Source of the DNA: Sanderia malayensis
Taxonomy: Eukaryota; Cnidaria; Scyphozoa; Semaeostomeae; Pelagiidae
Reading direction: 5' to 3'
Length of the DNA stretch: 64,000 bases
Assembly: GCA_013076295.1 (NCBI GenBank)
Contig: RQOL01000729.1
Coordinates: 4,960,001 to 5,024,000, forward strand
Below the pieces are notes generated by a model that worked only from the letters and a program-made list of their open reading frames with translations, did no database searches and had not been told where the DNA came from. This document shows positions 12,696 to 24,397 of the stretch, piece after piece. A program made the position numbers and the translations under genes. Every line of letters starts with the position of its first letter. The stretch's first letter is position 1.

Positions 12696-12911
12696 CATTT
12701 GTACTACAGAAGTTATCAATTTGACAACAACTGTGGACAAGAAAACTTCAGATTTTCTGTTTGACGTGGTTTTGAACCCACATGGTTCACAATTTCTCAC
12801 ACCAAGCAGCTGGTTAACAGATGCACATGACTATACCTGCAAGTGTGTATGATATATAAAACAATATTTACAGACAAATGTTTAAAAATAATGTCTTTTT
12901 TCCTTAGCATG

Positions 12912-13929
12912 ATGGAGCAGTCACCACAGAAATCGAGCACGGAACAGGAATTTATTGGTTTCATACATAACGTGTCCCCAGTTTATAATAACAAATATTT
13001 TGAGTGTCAGATGTAAGGGCAGGATAATGTGGCAAGAGCAGTTTGTTTTTCACCAAAGAAGAGCAAGGCTTTTGAGGATTACTGCCAAAAGAAAAGCTGT
13101 GTCAAAGTTAAGAAGCTCAAAATTGATGTCTCTTCCAATACAGAAGATTTAATGATGGAAATGATGTTGTCCTTGAAGATTTTCCAGATATAGCGTTTGA
13201 AAGATCTCAAATAGCATCTACCATAACTTTGGCAGCAATCAAGTCTCTGAGACCTGGACAACATGCCACGGTAAAAGCTAAAGTGATAAATTTGTCAGAT
13301 GAACAAAAAGCAGGGAATTTCAAAATTGCGAAATGCAGACTCTTGGATCCATCATCTTCAATCAAAATGGTTCTATGGGAAGACTTCATCTCCTAGGTCC
13401 AGAACAATGGAACTTACATATTCACTGATGTAATGGTCAGAAAAGACCAGTACACTGGTGAAATTTTTCTGAATACTGCAAAGCAAGGAACTTCCATTGA
13501 AGAAACGGAGCCATTCAATGAAGTTTTAGCCATATCTGTTACTACAGACGCAGAGGTATTTTTAGCTACTGCGGTAGGAGAAGTACTGGGTGTGGTAAGT
13601 GTGAAGTCGTACATGTATTGTTGCAAGTGTGGCAAAAAATTCAACCAGCTGCTGCCGGATCATCTATAGTGAAATGTGAGCAATGTTCTTTGAAGCAAAA
13701 AATAAAATCTTCAGCTGAAAGCTGGTATGCCCAGATATTGGTAAAAGTTGAAAATGGAAAGAAAATAACTTTAACCCTTTTCAATGATGTCATTCAGAAG
13801 TTGGTTGAAGAGAAAGAGTTAGTGTGAGTAACAGAAGATTCACTTACTGGTCTTCTTCTTGATTTACCGAATCAGAGTTTTTCCTATAACTCAATCACCA
13901 AAGTCATCACAAATATGTCAAAGAATTAA
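12912..13929 (+). pseudogene. RPA-like OB-fold / zinc-ribbon protein, decayed
   Basis: A potential start (ATG 12912) follows a TTTTTTCCTTAG acceptor-like sequence. The reading carries an N-terminal FIGFIHNVSP segment, RAVCFSPKK, a central OB-fold-like stretch with LAAIKSLRPGQHATVKAKV and then KMVLWEDF. The C-terminal part has CCKCGKKF followed by KCEQC, a CxxC...CxxC zinc ribbon, and then an OB-fold-like WYAQILVKV. This is the layout of single-strand DNA-binding RPA1-type proteins. It is broken by a TAA near 13013, a frame shift near 13150, a TAG near 13395, a shift near 13665 and a TGA near 13827. It ends 31 bp before the Harbinger insertion. RPA-like genes are carried by some transposons, but ownership is unknown here. 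Confidence 0.7.
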
Positions 13930-14309
13930 TGCAGCTTTGAAAGACATTTTAGCTTGCTTAAGGCTGGTTTTCATAGAACGTATTTCAACGTAATTCATTG
14001 TAATTCAAAGTCTACCATCAATTAAGATTATTTCCGTGATATGAAAACCGACCAAATTATATGAAAACGCCTATCGTAAATGATCCTAACAAGACGTAAT
14101 TCAACGTAATTTGTCGGAAGAAATAAAAAAAATGTGTTTCTTCCGACAAAATACGACAAATTAAGACCAATTACGGTCGATGAATTATATGAAAACCAGA
14201 AATGCGTCAAATGTGATAAATGTGTTGAAATGCGGTAGCAAAATCTCGTTTTGACCAAGTTACCCTCGCTCTGATTTCGCTCTGATAAATGCCACACTTT
14301 GTTTTCAAC

Positions 14310-15233
14310 ATGGCGGAAGACTACGGCAGCTCTGACTTCAAGACTATCCAAGCATCTACAATCGCTTGTCGAGAGACTTCAAAGACAAGTTTAAGAAAGG
14401 GAACTGCTGGAAAGCTGTTGCTGAAAAGGTAAACGAACCAGTTCATGTTGTCAAGAAAAGATACGAGAACATCAGAACACAGTTTGGAAAATATTTAAAA
14501 AGAAGAAAAGGTGCATCTGGAGCTGGCACTGCAGATATTATTCCGGTAGATCCGAAATTCGAACGTATGATGTTGTTCAGGAGTTTTATCGTCAGCAGGC
14601 CAAACTCTGGAAACTTTAAGAGAAAGCGAGTGATTGCTGAAAGCAAAATGGAACTTGCTGAAAGCGATGATGAGGATGAAGTTAGCAGTAACAGCAGCAA
14701 CGATGACGGCAAAGAAAAAAGTGAGATTTTAGAAGAAGAAAACAGTTTTCGCCAGGTCAATCAAGGGGAAGAAGATACTAGCAGTGCACAAGAATTCAAA
14801 TCGGAGTCACAACAACAGAGAAAAGAAAACCCAAGGTCAAAGAATGAAAGCAGAAAAAGAAAGCTTGAAAAAACTGATATGCAGCTAAATCGAGCATTGG
14901 CTTCATTAAACTCAACACTGTCAAAACCACAGTCAGAAAAAAAACAAAGGTGTACGTCAACTAGACGAAGATGAGTTATATGCTTTGAGTTTGGGAAAGC
15001 GATTTCAAAAATTGGATAGCAAACAAAAAGCTCTGATGCGCAATGGCATTGAAAGGTTATTTATGGAGATGGAGTTTGGCAGTAGTGGTTATGCTTCTTC
15101 CCCACAACAATCATTCTTTCAAAATCAAGTGAACAGCCCTCAGGGTTTCCAGATATGGCAAAACCAGATGCAGCACCTAGGTTCGCAAAACAGCCCATTG
15201 CCATCTTATAAGCAGTATGCAAACAGTGAATGA
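14310..15233 (+). pseudogene. Harbinger ORF1: MADF-BESS DNA-binding protein, frameshifted
   Basis: ATG at 14310 opens a short reading (MAEDYGSSDFK). A shift near 14345 leads to a MADF (Myb/SANT-related) domain with YNRLSRDFK, GNCWKAVAEKVN and VKKRYENIRTQFGKYL. The middle is acidic and Ser-rich, with a Lys/Arg-rich segment (RSKNESRKRKL) that may be a nuclear signal. A second shift near 14950-14980 is needed to reach the C-terminal BESS motif (DELYALSLGKRF ... RNGIERLFMEME). In this family ORF1 binds DNA and helps bring the transposase to the ends. Three reading frames are required, so this copy is not functional as assembled. Confidence 0.85.
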
Positions 15234-15328
15234 TGGAAATATAATTGTTTAATAAATTGAACAAAGTTTCTCAGAAAAGAACAGAATGAATTAAAGTTCC
15301 TTATGAATGAATTACAAGAGCAAACAAA

Positions 15329-16380
15329 CTAAGCTTTGATATTGTTTTTTTCGTAATTAATTGTCTGATATTTTGTTTTACCAAAGCTTTCTACATGTGA
15401 TTTTTGCCAAGGCACAGATCCTTCATCACTATCAAAATACTCTTGAAACATTGTTCTTGTTTCTTTAGCACCAAATGAGGTCCTGTTGGAGGCCCTCCCA
15501 ATATTTGCTGATTTAAAAGCACCACTGCCACCTTGCACTTCTGATCTCCAGTCACCTGCAACAATATTTCCAGTAGAATCTTCTGAGTCAACAAAACCTG
15601 ATGGGAGATACTGTGGATTATTTGTTAACCTCAGATAATTATGCAGACAAGTACATGCCTTAGTTATGTTATCCACAACTTCTGGGGATGCTTTCATTGG
15701 TCTGCGAAAAATCCGCCACCTTGCAGCAAGTATTCCAAAACAATTCTCTATAGTTCTGCGTGCTCGACTCAACCGGTAATTAAAAACTGCTTGGGAGCCT
15801 GTTAAATGCTTTCCAGGGAAGGGCTTCATCAACCACTGGGTTAAAGCAAATATGTCATCAGATACAATTACATAAGGAAGATAGTGTCCATTGACAATTG
15901 AAGGACTTGGGATTTGCATTTCATTTTCTTTAAAGGCCTTGCCTATATCTGAATTGTTAAAAATTTGAGCATGATTCTCTTTTCCATAGTTTCCAACATT
16001 AACTAAGGTAAAGCAATATTTGGCATCACACATTGCCATGAGAACTATGCTAAAAAATCCTTTGTAGTTATAATATTCTGATGCACTGTACCCAGGGCAT
16101 TCAATGGCTATGTGTTTTCCATCTAATGCACCAAGACAATTGGGAAAATTCCATTCTGTGAAAAAATCTTTGGCGATTTTCTCCCCGTCCTGATGAAAAG
16201 TTGGTAGTTTCATATATTCTTCACCAAGAGCCTGCTATATTATCTGGCAAGTTTCTTTTATTGTATTGCATACCACTGATCTGCTCACTCTAAAGTTAAA
16301 GGACATTGACTGCTGTGAATCTCCACTTGCCAGATATCTTATTGTAAGGGCAAGTCTCTCAGCGTTTCTCAGCTCCCAAC
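15329..16380 (-). pseudogene. Harbinger transposase (HARBI1-like DDE nuclease)
   Basis: Minus-strand frame with an N-terminal helix-turn-helix region (ERLALTIRYLASGDS, then SVVCNTIKETCQII), one in-frame TAG (about 16234), and then the catalytic domain. The first aspartate is in GALDGKHIAIECP, the second in VSDDIFALTQWLMKPF (family consensus GDSAFPL..LM.P), and the glutamate in RTIENCFGILAARWRIF. The catalytic D, D and E are all present. The C-terminus ends at 15329. The N-terminus is cut by the junction with the Polinton. Cut-and-paste transposition at TWA sites is the family activity; this copy is disabled by the stop and the truncation. Confidence 0.9.
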
Positions 16381-16383
16381 GAT

Positions 16384-19300
16384 TTGTGGTTTTGCCAACT
16401 CTGTTCGCGCATGTTCGCAACAGAGACAAAGCTCAGTTCACGAGCGAAAAACAACTGTACGAGCATCAGAAGCAGCACTGTCGCAAGTTCTGTTGTGACT
16501 CGTGCGACAAAGAATTCGAGACGCTCGTGCACTACAATGCACATCGCAGCAAGCACTTTGGCAAGCTCGGCGCCTGTTCGATGTCGGCGGAGCCGAGCCT
16601 GCGACGGTTTCACACGACCTGGAACGAATTACAGTACAGCACGAGCCGTGGGAAGCCGATTGTGACCTGTTGCTTCGGGGTTCGGGTTTCGTGCAAAAGA
16701 AAGTGCAACAGAAAGCGGTTGCTTTACGAAGACAACAATGAACCGACAATGACGACGACGACGACGACGACGACGAACAACGCCTAGTCGATGCGGCGCG
16801 CGTCAGCGTGCGCGAAGACTACATCAAGCGATTGCAACAAGAATACATGGACAACCTGAAGGAGCTGGTAAATCACGTGGTCATAGACAGAGAAGACGAC
16901 GAGATTCGTCGCATCACGGTGAATCTCGTTCAGAAGGTACCGTTCGAAGAACAGCTGGAAAGGGCTTTGCGTGAGATTTTTGCGGCCGTGCGACACCAAA
17001 CGCCGTACAAGCTGGTGTTGGCATTCGGTTTTTTGCTGTACAAACGGAAAACGGACGAGTTGTGGACGTTCTATGTTAACAAGCACTTATCGCGTGATCC
17101 CGTCGACAGGCGATTCATTCACCAGCTGCCGAACGTTTGGAACGTGCACGATCGTCGAGACGAGGAGAAAATCATAGTCGAATTGAAAGAGATGGATTTT
17201 TTCAACGCTTTGCAGAATCAACTCGATCAACACGGCTACGACGTCATGGTCATTCGAATTACGAACGTCGTGGCCGAAGTGTTTTCTACGGTTGACGCGG
17301 CCGAAAGCTATTCGAACCTGCTCCAGGCTGCCGTGCACGACGGTGACGACGAAACGGTCTTGGAAGGCAGAGGAGAAGAAGAAGATGATGATGATGATGA
17401 CGATGATGATGATGCTATGGATGCTATGGATGATGTTTTTGATCAAGAAGTCGAAGAAGCCAAAGCGGAAGAAGAAAAAGAAGAAAAGAACAACGATGAC
17501 AACAATTACGTATTGAATGCAGATCGACAAAAAACGAGAAGGAAAGAAAGAGACGAGAACGGGGAACGAATTGATGCCTACGTGAAGTGCTGTTCGACCA
17601 AACAAAACACGATGTTGTACGGTGGACGAGTGGGAAATGTTCGAAGAAACGAAGACGTTCTACAAAAACTGTGTTTTTTTATTCAGATGGCGTTTTGGCA
17701 CTTGCGAGCAGAGAAGAAAAAAAAACCTAACGAACAAAACGGGACAGAAATCGAAAAAGGAGCACAGGACTCCTTTCGACTCTACTGTCGAAAGTTTGAA
17801 ATTGACAATGACGAAGAGTTTACCGGCGTCAACGTCAAGATCATCGACAATCTCGAGTATCTGTTCAAGACGCGCGTGAACATGTTCGTGTGCACTGCGC
17901 TCGAACGGTCTGAACAGAATGGCGACGACGACGATTGTCGACCGGTGTTGACGTGCGTGCACGTATCGAGCATGTCGAACGCGTACGACAACAAGTACGC
18001 GACGTTGAACTTACTGTTGCACAAAAATCACTACTACATAACCTCTATTTTCGGTCTTGCTCGTCACATGAATAACGTGTGCGGCAGGAGAACCTACCGT
18101 TATCCGCGCGGTGCTTTGCAGGCTCACGAGAACGTGTGGCGCAAAGCGAAACGACTGTTTGCCATTCCCGACAGCGTGTTGGACGACGACGACGAGTCGT
18201 CGTCGTCGTCGTCACTCTGTTCGACTATGAAGCTTTGCTCAAGAACGTGAAGCAATCGCAATTGGACGCTTGGGATGCACGCGTGGGCGACAACGTCGAA
18301 AAACGTATCATTGCAAACGATGACGACAATGACGACGACGACAACGGTGAGGATGTGTTGGTGAACATTCCTTTGTCGTATGCGATTGCGACCTATTTCC
18401 CCTGCTGTGACGACGACGACGACGATACGACACCAAACGTGTTCGAGAGGGAATATGATGCACAACAACAACAACGACAATGGAAAGACGACGACGACGA
18501 CGACGACGACGACAAATTGATGTACTGTGAAAGAAGTGGCAACGGCGGCAAGTATTTCAGTTTGTTTCGAGTGGCACGCAGTCCGCGTCAATTGGTGGCC
18601 CGCTTTGTCGGCGATCTGATGAAAATGGCCGATTGCAGACGAAAACAAGTTCGAGCCGAGTACGCACCGATTCTTGCACACGTGGAACAGTGGTTCGAAG
18701 AACGAGGTTTCACGTGCCGTCTGCAAAGCACCACGTGTGACGTGAGCGAGTGTGTGACGAGAGGCTGGACGAAACGTGCATGCCGCTGTACGAGAGTTTT
18801 CACTCCACGCTCACGCACTCGAACCGGTTGGAGGACGAGTTGCAGGCGTGGTTGTTGAAAAAACATCGCCGTCTCTCCGACGACGACGACGACGAACAGC
18901 GACCGATGTCGGGGTGTGAAAAGTACCGACGTCTGTGTCGCATGTGGCAGGAGAAGGGATTTCGAACGCTGGGCGATTTTCTGCGCGACTACAACGTGAA
19001 AGACGTGGTGCCGTTTTTGCGCGCCGTGGAAAGCTACGCTTTGCAATTGCTTGAGGCGGGCGTCAACATGTTCTTCGACGGTATTTCGTTGCCCGGTCTG
19101 GCCAAGGCCATTCTCAGTCACAAGATTCCGCCCAACACGTTCTACTATCTGGACAATGCCGAACAGTATCGGACTGTGCACAGAGGGGAAGTGGGTGGAC
19201 AGAGCATCATTTTCAAGCGTTCGAACACGCATCCGCACGTCAGAGGCTACAACGCGAACGCTCTCCACCTGTGGTCCATGTGTGGCGGTCAGTACGTGGG

Positions 19301-20908
19301 CAAACCGCGCCACTACCGACGGTTGGCGGGCGGTGTGATGGTGCACACGATAATGCTGCCGACGTGATGCGCTTGACAGAGGAGCGCAGACGACGCGATG
19401 TCGCGCTGGGCAGCATCGGTCCAATCAGAATCGGAGAATGACGCGACAGTCGAGAGGCGCAATTGTTTCTCGACTACGTGGAACAGCACGCTCTGACGCC
19501 TCGTCGCATCGTCCTGTATCGACAAAAGTACCTGCGACTGTGTTGTTCCGAGATCGATTGGCTGCAAGGCAAGTACACCGAATTGTTTGGCGACGACGGC
19601 AGCGAACTGCTGCGAGCGCCGAGATTCTTTTCCGTCGACGGCATGTTTACGGATTACGAACACTGCCCGGGAGGGCGAGAACAACGGTGAATCATCGAGT
19701 TCGACGGCTGCTACTGGCACGCGTGTATACGCGCGGCAAGCAAGTGTCGCGAGAAGTTTGCCGACAAGACGTACACTCGAAATCGACGCACGATGACGGG
19801 CGAGCAGGTGCGAGCGCTGGACGAGTTCAGACGAACGGTGTTGCGGCGACGCGGCTATCGGGTGTTCGTCATGAAAGAATGCATGTGGCGAGAAGAGTGC
19901 AGACGTCGCGACGGCGGCTCGGTGCACGCGTTCGTTGAAGAACGACGACGACAACACGAGGACGATCCCTTGGAACGCAACGACAATTGGGCAGGCTACA
20001 CCACCCAGGACACTCTGATCGAAGCGCTGTTGCACGGCAAAGTGCACGGAATGGTGACGTGCGACGTGCACGTGCCGCAAGAGCGACGCGAATACTTCAA
20101 GGAGTTCGCGCCAATCATCAAGCACACCTACGTCGACTACGCCGACGTGGGCGAATTCACGCAAGCCGTCACCGACGCGAACGGCATAGCGATCAAGAAA
20201 CGCAAGTGCATCATTGACTTGTGCGTCGGACACGAGATAACGATCACGGACGAGTACTTCGATCGTAGACGCGAGATCGCCTCGATGAACACGTACGTGC
20301 GCTACGAACAGGTCTCTCGACAGGTGCTCGAGGTGGAGACGAAGAAACGACGCGTCGTCTACGATCAGCCGCGCTACATCGGCAAGATGATCTTCGATCG
20401 CGCCAAGCTGTCCGTGCTCACGTTCGTCTACGACTTCTTGAAGAGCGTGCTCAAGCCCGATCACTTCGAGTTGCTCGAGAGGGACACGGACAGCATCTAC
20501 TTGGCGTTGAAAGAGGATCGTTTCGAAGACAACGTGGCCGAGGAGAAACGCGACGAGTACGAGCGGAAAAAAGACGTCTACTTCATCACAGACCAGTGCG
20601 AGTTCGGCAAACGCCAGCCCAATCGCTACAAGCTGGAGTTCTCCGGACATCGCATCGCATCGCATGACGACGACGAAGACGACGACGACGATAAGGACGT
20701 TTCCGAAATCATCTACGACATATACAGAGAGGGTTTGAAAACGGATCCGAACGCAGACTGTAAGACGCACGCGGCAACGAACAGGGGAATAAAGCGAAAA
20801 CAGAACCTCATGCAGACGTACGCGCAAGAGAAAAACATGTTGAACTCGTTGTACTGCAAGCGACGCGTACTAGAAGACGGCATGAGTACCGTGCCATTAA
20901 ATATTTAA
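16384..20908 (+). pseudogene. PolB: Protein-primed-type family B DNA polymerase (Polinton PolB), broken
   Basis: The reading starts inside two Cys-His fingers (FCQLC...H..H and FCCDSCDKEF...H..H). It passes through an Asp-rich linker and a region consistent with the exonuclease/TPR parts, then the palm: IIEFDGCYWHAC, GYRVFVMKECMW, MVTCDVHVP, YDQPRYIGKMIFDRAKL and motif C ERDTDSIYLAL (20483-20494). The C-terminus ends GMSTVPLNI at 20908. Motif A reads GYNANALHLW, with AAC (Asn, 19251-19253) where the family has the metal-binding Asp. Frame breaks occur in the GAC tracts near 16750, near 18200 and near 18740. There is another near 19360 and TGA stops near 19438 and 19688. The element's replicase is therefore dead. 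Confidence 0.92.
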
Positions 20909-21027
20909 TAATTAACAGTTCAACAATTAAAATTTGAACATTTTCCATATATGTATTTGATCATTTTTTTTTGTTTTGTGATTTTGCAAATATTCTTGTG
21001 TGTTTTTTGTTTGTCTCATTCTTCTGT

Positions 21028-21058
<31 letters not shown>

Positions 21059-21179
21059 TTAATAAAGATGGCGCCACGAACACTTGAAAGTAAGTATCAT
21101 GTGATTATTTTGATGATGATGATGCTATTAGTCTTTTGCAAGGCAACACAACAACAACAACAATGATGATAATAGTGAC

Positions 21180-22406
21180 ATGTTTACTGCAAACAGAAAA
21201 AGTGGACGTAAGTCCTCCAACAGACGAACAGATGCTTACGAGCAAGACACGAAATTGCTAAAGTTCATATTTCCGACTGTGTATCAGCAGGAAACGTTTT
21301 GTTTCCTTTACGATTTTTTCATGCAAGTACCTGTTGATTTGCACGAAGAAGGACAGCAGAAGCAGCAGCAGCAAAGCGAAGAAGAGGAAGAAATGCAAAT
21401 AACATTGCTGAATCAGTTTCCGTTGTTACGACTTGAACACGAAAGTATTGCCACGACTCAGTTGATTTTGTCGGAGTGTACAATGGACTTGACGACGATC
21501 GTGCTCGAAATAAAACTTAGTGTTTTGTTTGAAAAATATTACGTGCACTCGTCGGGGGTAACTAGTACTATTACTGCTACTTCTGGCATGGGCATAAAAA
21601 TGATCATTCCCGACGAATTTCTACTCTTTAATCTATCCAATCTGTGGAAACGATACGTGTTCATACGGAAATTCGACAAAAATTCTCACGACGACCAGAC
21701 GACAACAACAACAATACAAAAAGCAAAAACATCCTTGTGTGAAACAACGTGTCTAGTTGAATTTATTGACAGTAATTTGTGTGAAAAAATAACCATAGAA
21801 TTGTTGACGGATTTGCACGCTTTCAAGATAGAGGAGATATTGAAAGGCACCGGTCTTGGTCGAATGAAAAGACGAATGAAAATGGAAATTGGACACCACG
21901 TGGCAAACAATTACGTGTCACCTTTTAAGAATCTCTACAGTACGTACATCGAAATGCCCCTGGACTATTTGCGACGGAAACGAGAATACGAATGGGCCAA
22001 TGCATCCTTGCAACGACCGGTGCGGAAATCGAAACGAGGACGAAAGAAGAAAGATGCACAGAAAATCATTCTCGAAAACGAGTCGTTATTTTCGAACAAC
22101 AACAACAACACTGTAATACCGACAACAACAACAACGATAAACAACGACAATGCTGTTGCTGTGTACACTGAAAAACAATTTGAAGATATGGTGCAAAATC
22201 TCCTGTCGTCATCGACGGAAAATTTTACACCGCTCGTTCTCACAACACCACCACCGCCAGCATTAGTGTCGTCATTGACATCGTCATTACAACAACGACA
22301 ACTTACGACAAGTAGCGGTCAAGGAAATTTTGTGAAAAAAATGAATTCGTCAAACTACGAAAAAAAAAAAAAAACCAAAGAAAAAAATAATAACAAAATC
22401 AAATAG
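21180..22406 (+). CDS. Polinton protein of unknown function (408 aa, intact)
   Basis: A single open frame from ATG 21180. The N-terminus is basic (RKSGRKSSNRR); the core is mixed alpha/beta with FCFLYDFFMQVP, FPLLRLEHESIATTQLIL and LWKRYVFIRKF. A basic patch (KSKRGRKKKDAQK) follows, then an Asn/Thr-rich, low-complexity tail. Upstream, ATG 21068 is followed by a consensus donor (AAAGTAAGT at 21087) and an acceptor ending CAAACAG at 21196. A 5' intron of about 107 nt is therefore possible, although the splice as written does not keep the frame. I do not recognise the family. Confidence 0.7.
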   Translation: MFTANRKSGRKSSNRRTDAYEQDTKLLKFIFPTVYQQETFCFLYDFFMQVPVDLHEEGQQKQQQQSEEEEEMQITLLNQFPLLRLEHESIATTQLILSECTMDLTTIVLEIKLSVLFEKYYVHSSGVTSTITATSGMGIKMIIPDEFLLFNLSNLWKRYVFIRKFDKNSHDDQTTTTTIQKAKTSLCETTCLVEFIDSNLCEKITIELLTDLHAFKIEEILKGTGLGRMKRRMKMEIGHHVANNYVSPFKNLYSTYIEMPLDYLRRKREYEWANASLQRPVRKSKRGRKKKDAQKIILENESLFSNNNNNTVIPTTTTTINNDNAVAVYTEKQFEDMVQNLLSSSTENFTPLVLTTPPPPALVSSLTSSLQQRQLTTSSGQGNFVKKMNSSNYEKKKKTKEKNNNKIK

Positions 22407-22483
22407 TTTATTGTTTAGTAATATTTAATTATACTACTTGTACATACATACATATATTTGTTTTTAATTTTTGAGATTATGTA

Positions 22484-23235
22484 GCTTGGCTATGTAAAAG
22501 TGATTGGGAAAATATTCCGAAAAATGAAAACGACGTATTGCAATACGTTGACGATCACATTACACGTGATCTGTTTGTGTGAAAGGAAAAAAACACATTC
22601 CTGACTACTCCGAAAACATTCACACGGCGCACGATTGCGTCCCTCGACAAGCATTGATCTACAAAAAAACGCATCCGCTTTTTGGTAAAGGACAGTCTCG
22701 TCTATCGAGTAAGATGTTGCGCGAACACGGTTTGCTTCCCGATGTCGAGTCAGGCGGTGGCGGCGGCGGCGGCGGCGGCGGCGGTAGTGTCGACGACGAC
22801 GGATTCGTGTACAATCAAGTCGATCCCGAATTGCTCTATAAGAAAAAACTAGAAGTCTTTCGACACAATCTCAGCAAAGAACTGCTCAATGTAATAACTA
22901 ACTGCAATCAAAACAAAGATGTCGAAGAACAAAATAAAACTGACACAGGACAATCACAATCACAACAACAACGTCGAATCTCGAAGAGAACCAAAGCGAA
23001 ATTGCAATTGTGGTCAGACATAAACAAAACAGTAAATAAGAATTTACAACAAGAACACCACAACGACGACGACGGCGACGATTGTCATTCAGAAATGACA
23101 ACTATCAGTGACAACGACGATGACGACGACGATAGTGGTTATAGCATTTCAACATCTTCATCTTTACTGTCGTCCTTACCGCCATCGCCTTTACCGGTTG
23201 TCAAAAAAAAAAAAAACACCAGTAAAAACGAATAA
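22484..23235 (+). pseudogene. Polinton protein of unknown function, start region shifted
   Basis: The main frame (22570-23235) has no ATG at its head. A different frame upstream (about 22484-22569, containing DVLQYVDDHITRDLFV) looks like its continuation, so a shift near 22570 is likely. It contains CVPRQALIYKKTHPLFG, LSSKMLREHGLLP, an 11-Gly run, a SKRTKAKLQLW segment and an Asp tract near the end. The LREHGLLP segment resembles the end of the minus-strand right-module protein (LLRQHGLPPG). Function unknown. Confidence 0.5.
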
Positions 23236-23316
23236 AACAACAACAACCACAACAAAGAAATCGTCGACAGCGAAATTGACTCCTAATGTTGGCATGTTTG
23301 CGAACAACGAAAAAAC

Positions 23317-24207
23317 ATGATCGCTGATGACGATCCTCTCACAGACCAGGACGAACAGTACCTGCACCGGTATGCGGACGACATTGAACAATACTACGCT
23401 TCGATCGCCGACTAAATTCTGCAACAGCAAATCAAACAGATGCCGGCGGACACGACAACACGACAGCTCATCAACTTTGTGCGCGACTCCATCTACTACG
23501 GCGGACCGCAAGAGCAGTACGATTTTCTATTCAAAACGCCGTTCACCGTCATGCTGGCAGGAAAGACGAAATCGGGCAAAACCAAATTGGTGCTCGACAT
23601 TCTGCAACAGTGGCGTTTCGTCACGGACGACACGGCTGGTGCTTACACGAAGAAACTCTACTGGTTCTACGGTACTCCCAGCCAAGAGCAAGTGAATCGA
23701 GCCAAACAGATCTGGGATGGGTTTCGCGACAAACTTCAAGACGGCGACGACAAGAAGAACATAGCATGGCATCCCGTCAAAGGACTCGAGTCGCAAGAGG
23801 CGCAAACTCGGATAGAAGAAATGAGCGACGCAATCGTCGTATTCGACGATCTCATGAACGAGATGACGAAAAGCGATAAGATGTCGCAGCTTTTCACTCG
23901 AGAAAGTCACCACAAAAACCTGTGCATGTTTTTCGTGTGGCAAGACATCTTTCCCCAGCAAAAGCACGCCGCAATGATATCGAAAAACACCGACTACAAG
24001 ATCATTTTCGACAATCCGAGCTGTCGTGACAGTGTGCGTCGCATGCTCGGTCGAATGTATATGAAGACGAAACAGGCCGGCGAAGTGACGGGCAAAATTC
24101 TCGACACTTTGGAACGCGCTCCGCCCGACTCGTATCCGTTCGTTCAGTTGAACTGTCGACCGAACGAAAGACCGGAGACGCGCATAGTCAGCAACTTGAT
24201 CTTGTGA
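23317..24207 (+). pseudogene. ATP: Genome-packaging ATPase (FtsK/HerA type), one early stop
   Basis: The catalytic part is open from ATG 23440 to 24207 (255 aa). Walker A is GKTKSGKT (23560-23583) and Walker B is IVVFDDL (Asp-Asp at 23845-23850). The next segment, FTRESHHKNLCMFFVWQDIFP, matches the sensor region of Polinton and adintovirus packaging ATPases. In the same frame, ATG 23317 opens 32 acidic residues before a TAA at 23413, so the natural start was probably 23317. A product starting at 23440 would keep all motifs, so this gene may still give an enzyme. Its role is to drive DNA into the capsid. Confidence 0.9.
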
Positions 24208-24397
24208 AACCTGGACGACGTGCACTATCAGTTTCCTGCCAACGGTGTCGGCACGTTAATCAAAACGTGACAACAACAAAAATATCCGAAACAGTGTATT
24301 TTTTATTTTTATATTTTTTTAAATATATATACGTACAATGAGAGTGTTGTCTTTTCACAACAATTATGACACCGTCTATTGGTAGACGTGCAAAAAA

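Larger units (their letters stand above)
13961..16380. mobile_element. PIF/Harbinger transposon, right end missing
   Basis: A TTA trinucleotide (13958-13960) precedes AGGCTGGTTTTCATAG, a plausible Harbinger terminal repeat with a TWA-type target. ATGAAAAC motifs recur in the subterminal region up to 14200. The two genes are convergent: a MADF-BESS protein (+) and a DDE_4-type transposase (-), which is the classical two-gene PIF/Harbinger plan. At about 16370-16385 the sequence passes directly into Polinton zinc-finger coding sequence, and no right terminal repeat is present. Confidence 0.85.

Noticed and set aside
19313..20827. 504-aa minus-strand open frame
   Set aside because: It is antisense to the PolB palm, where conserved polymerase motifs are read on the plus strand.
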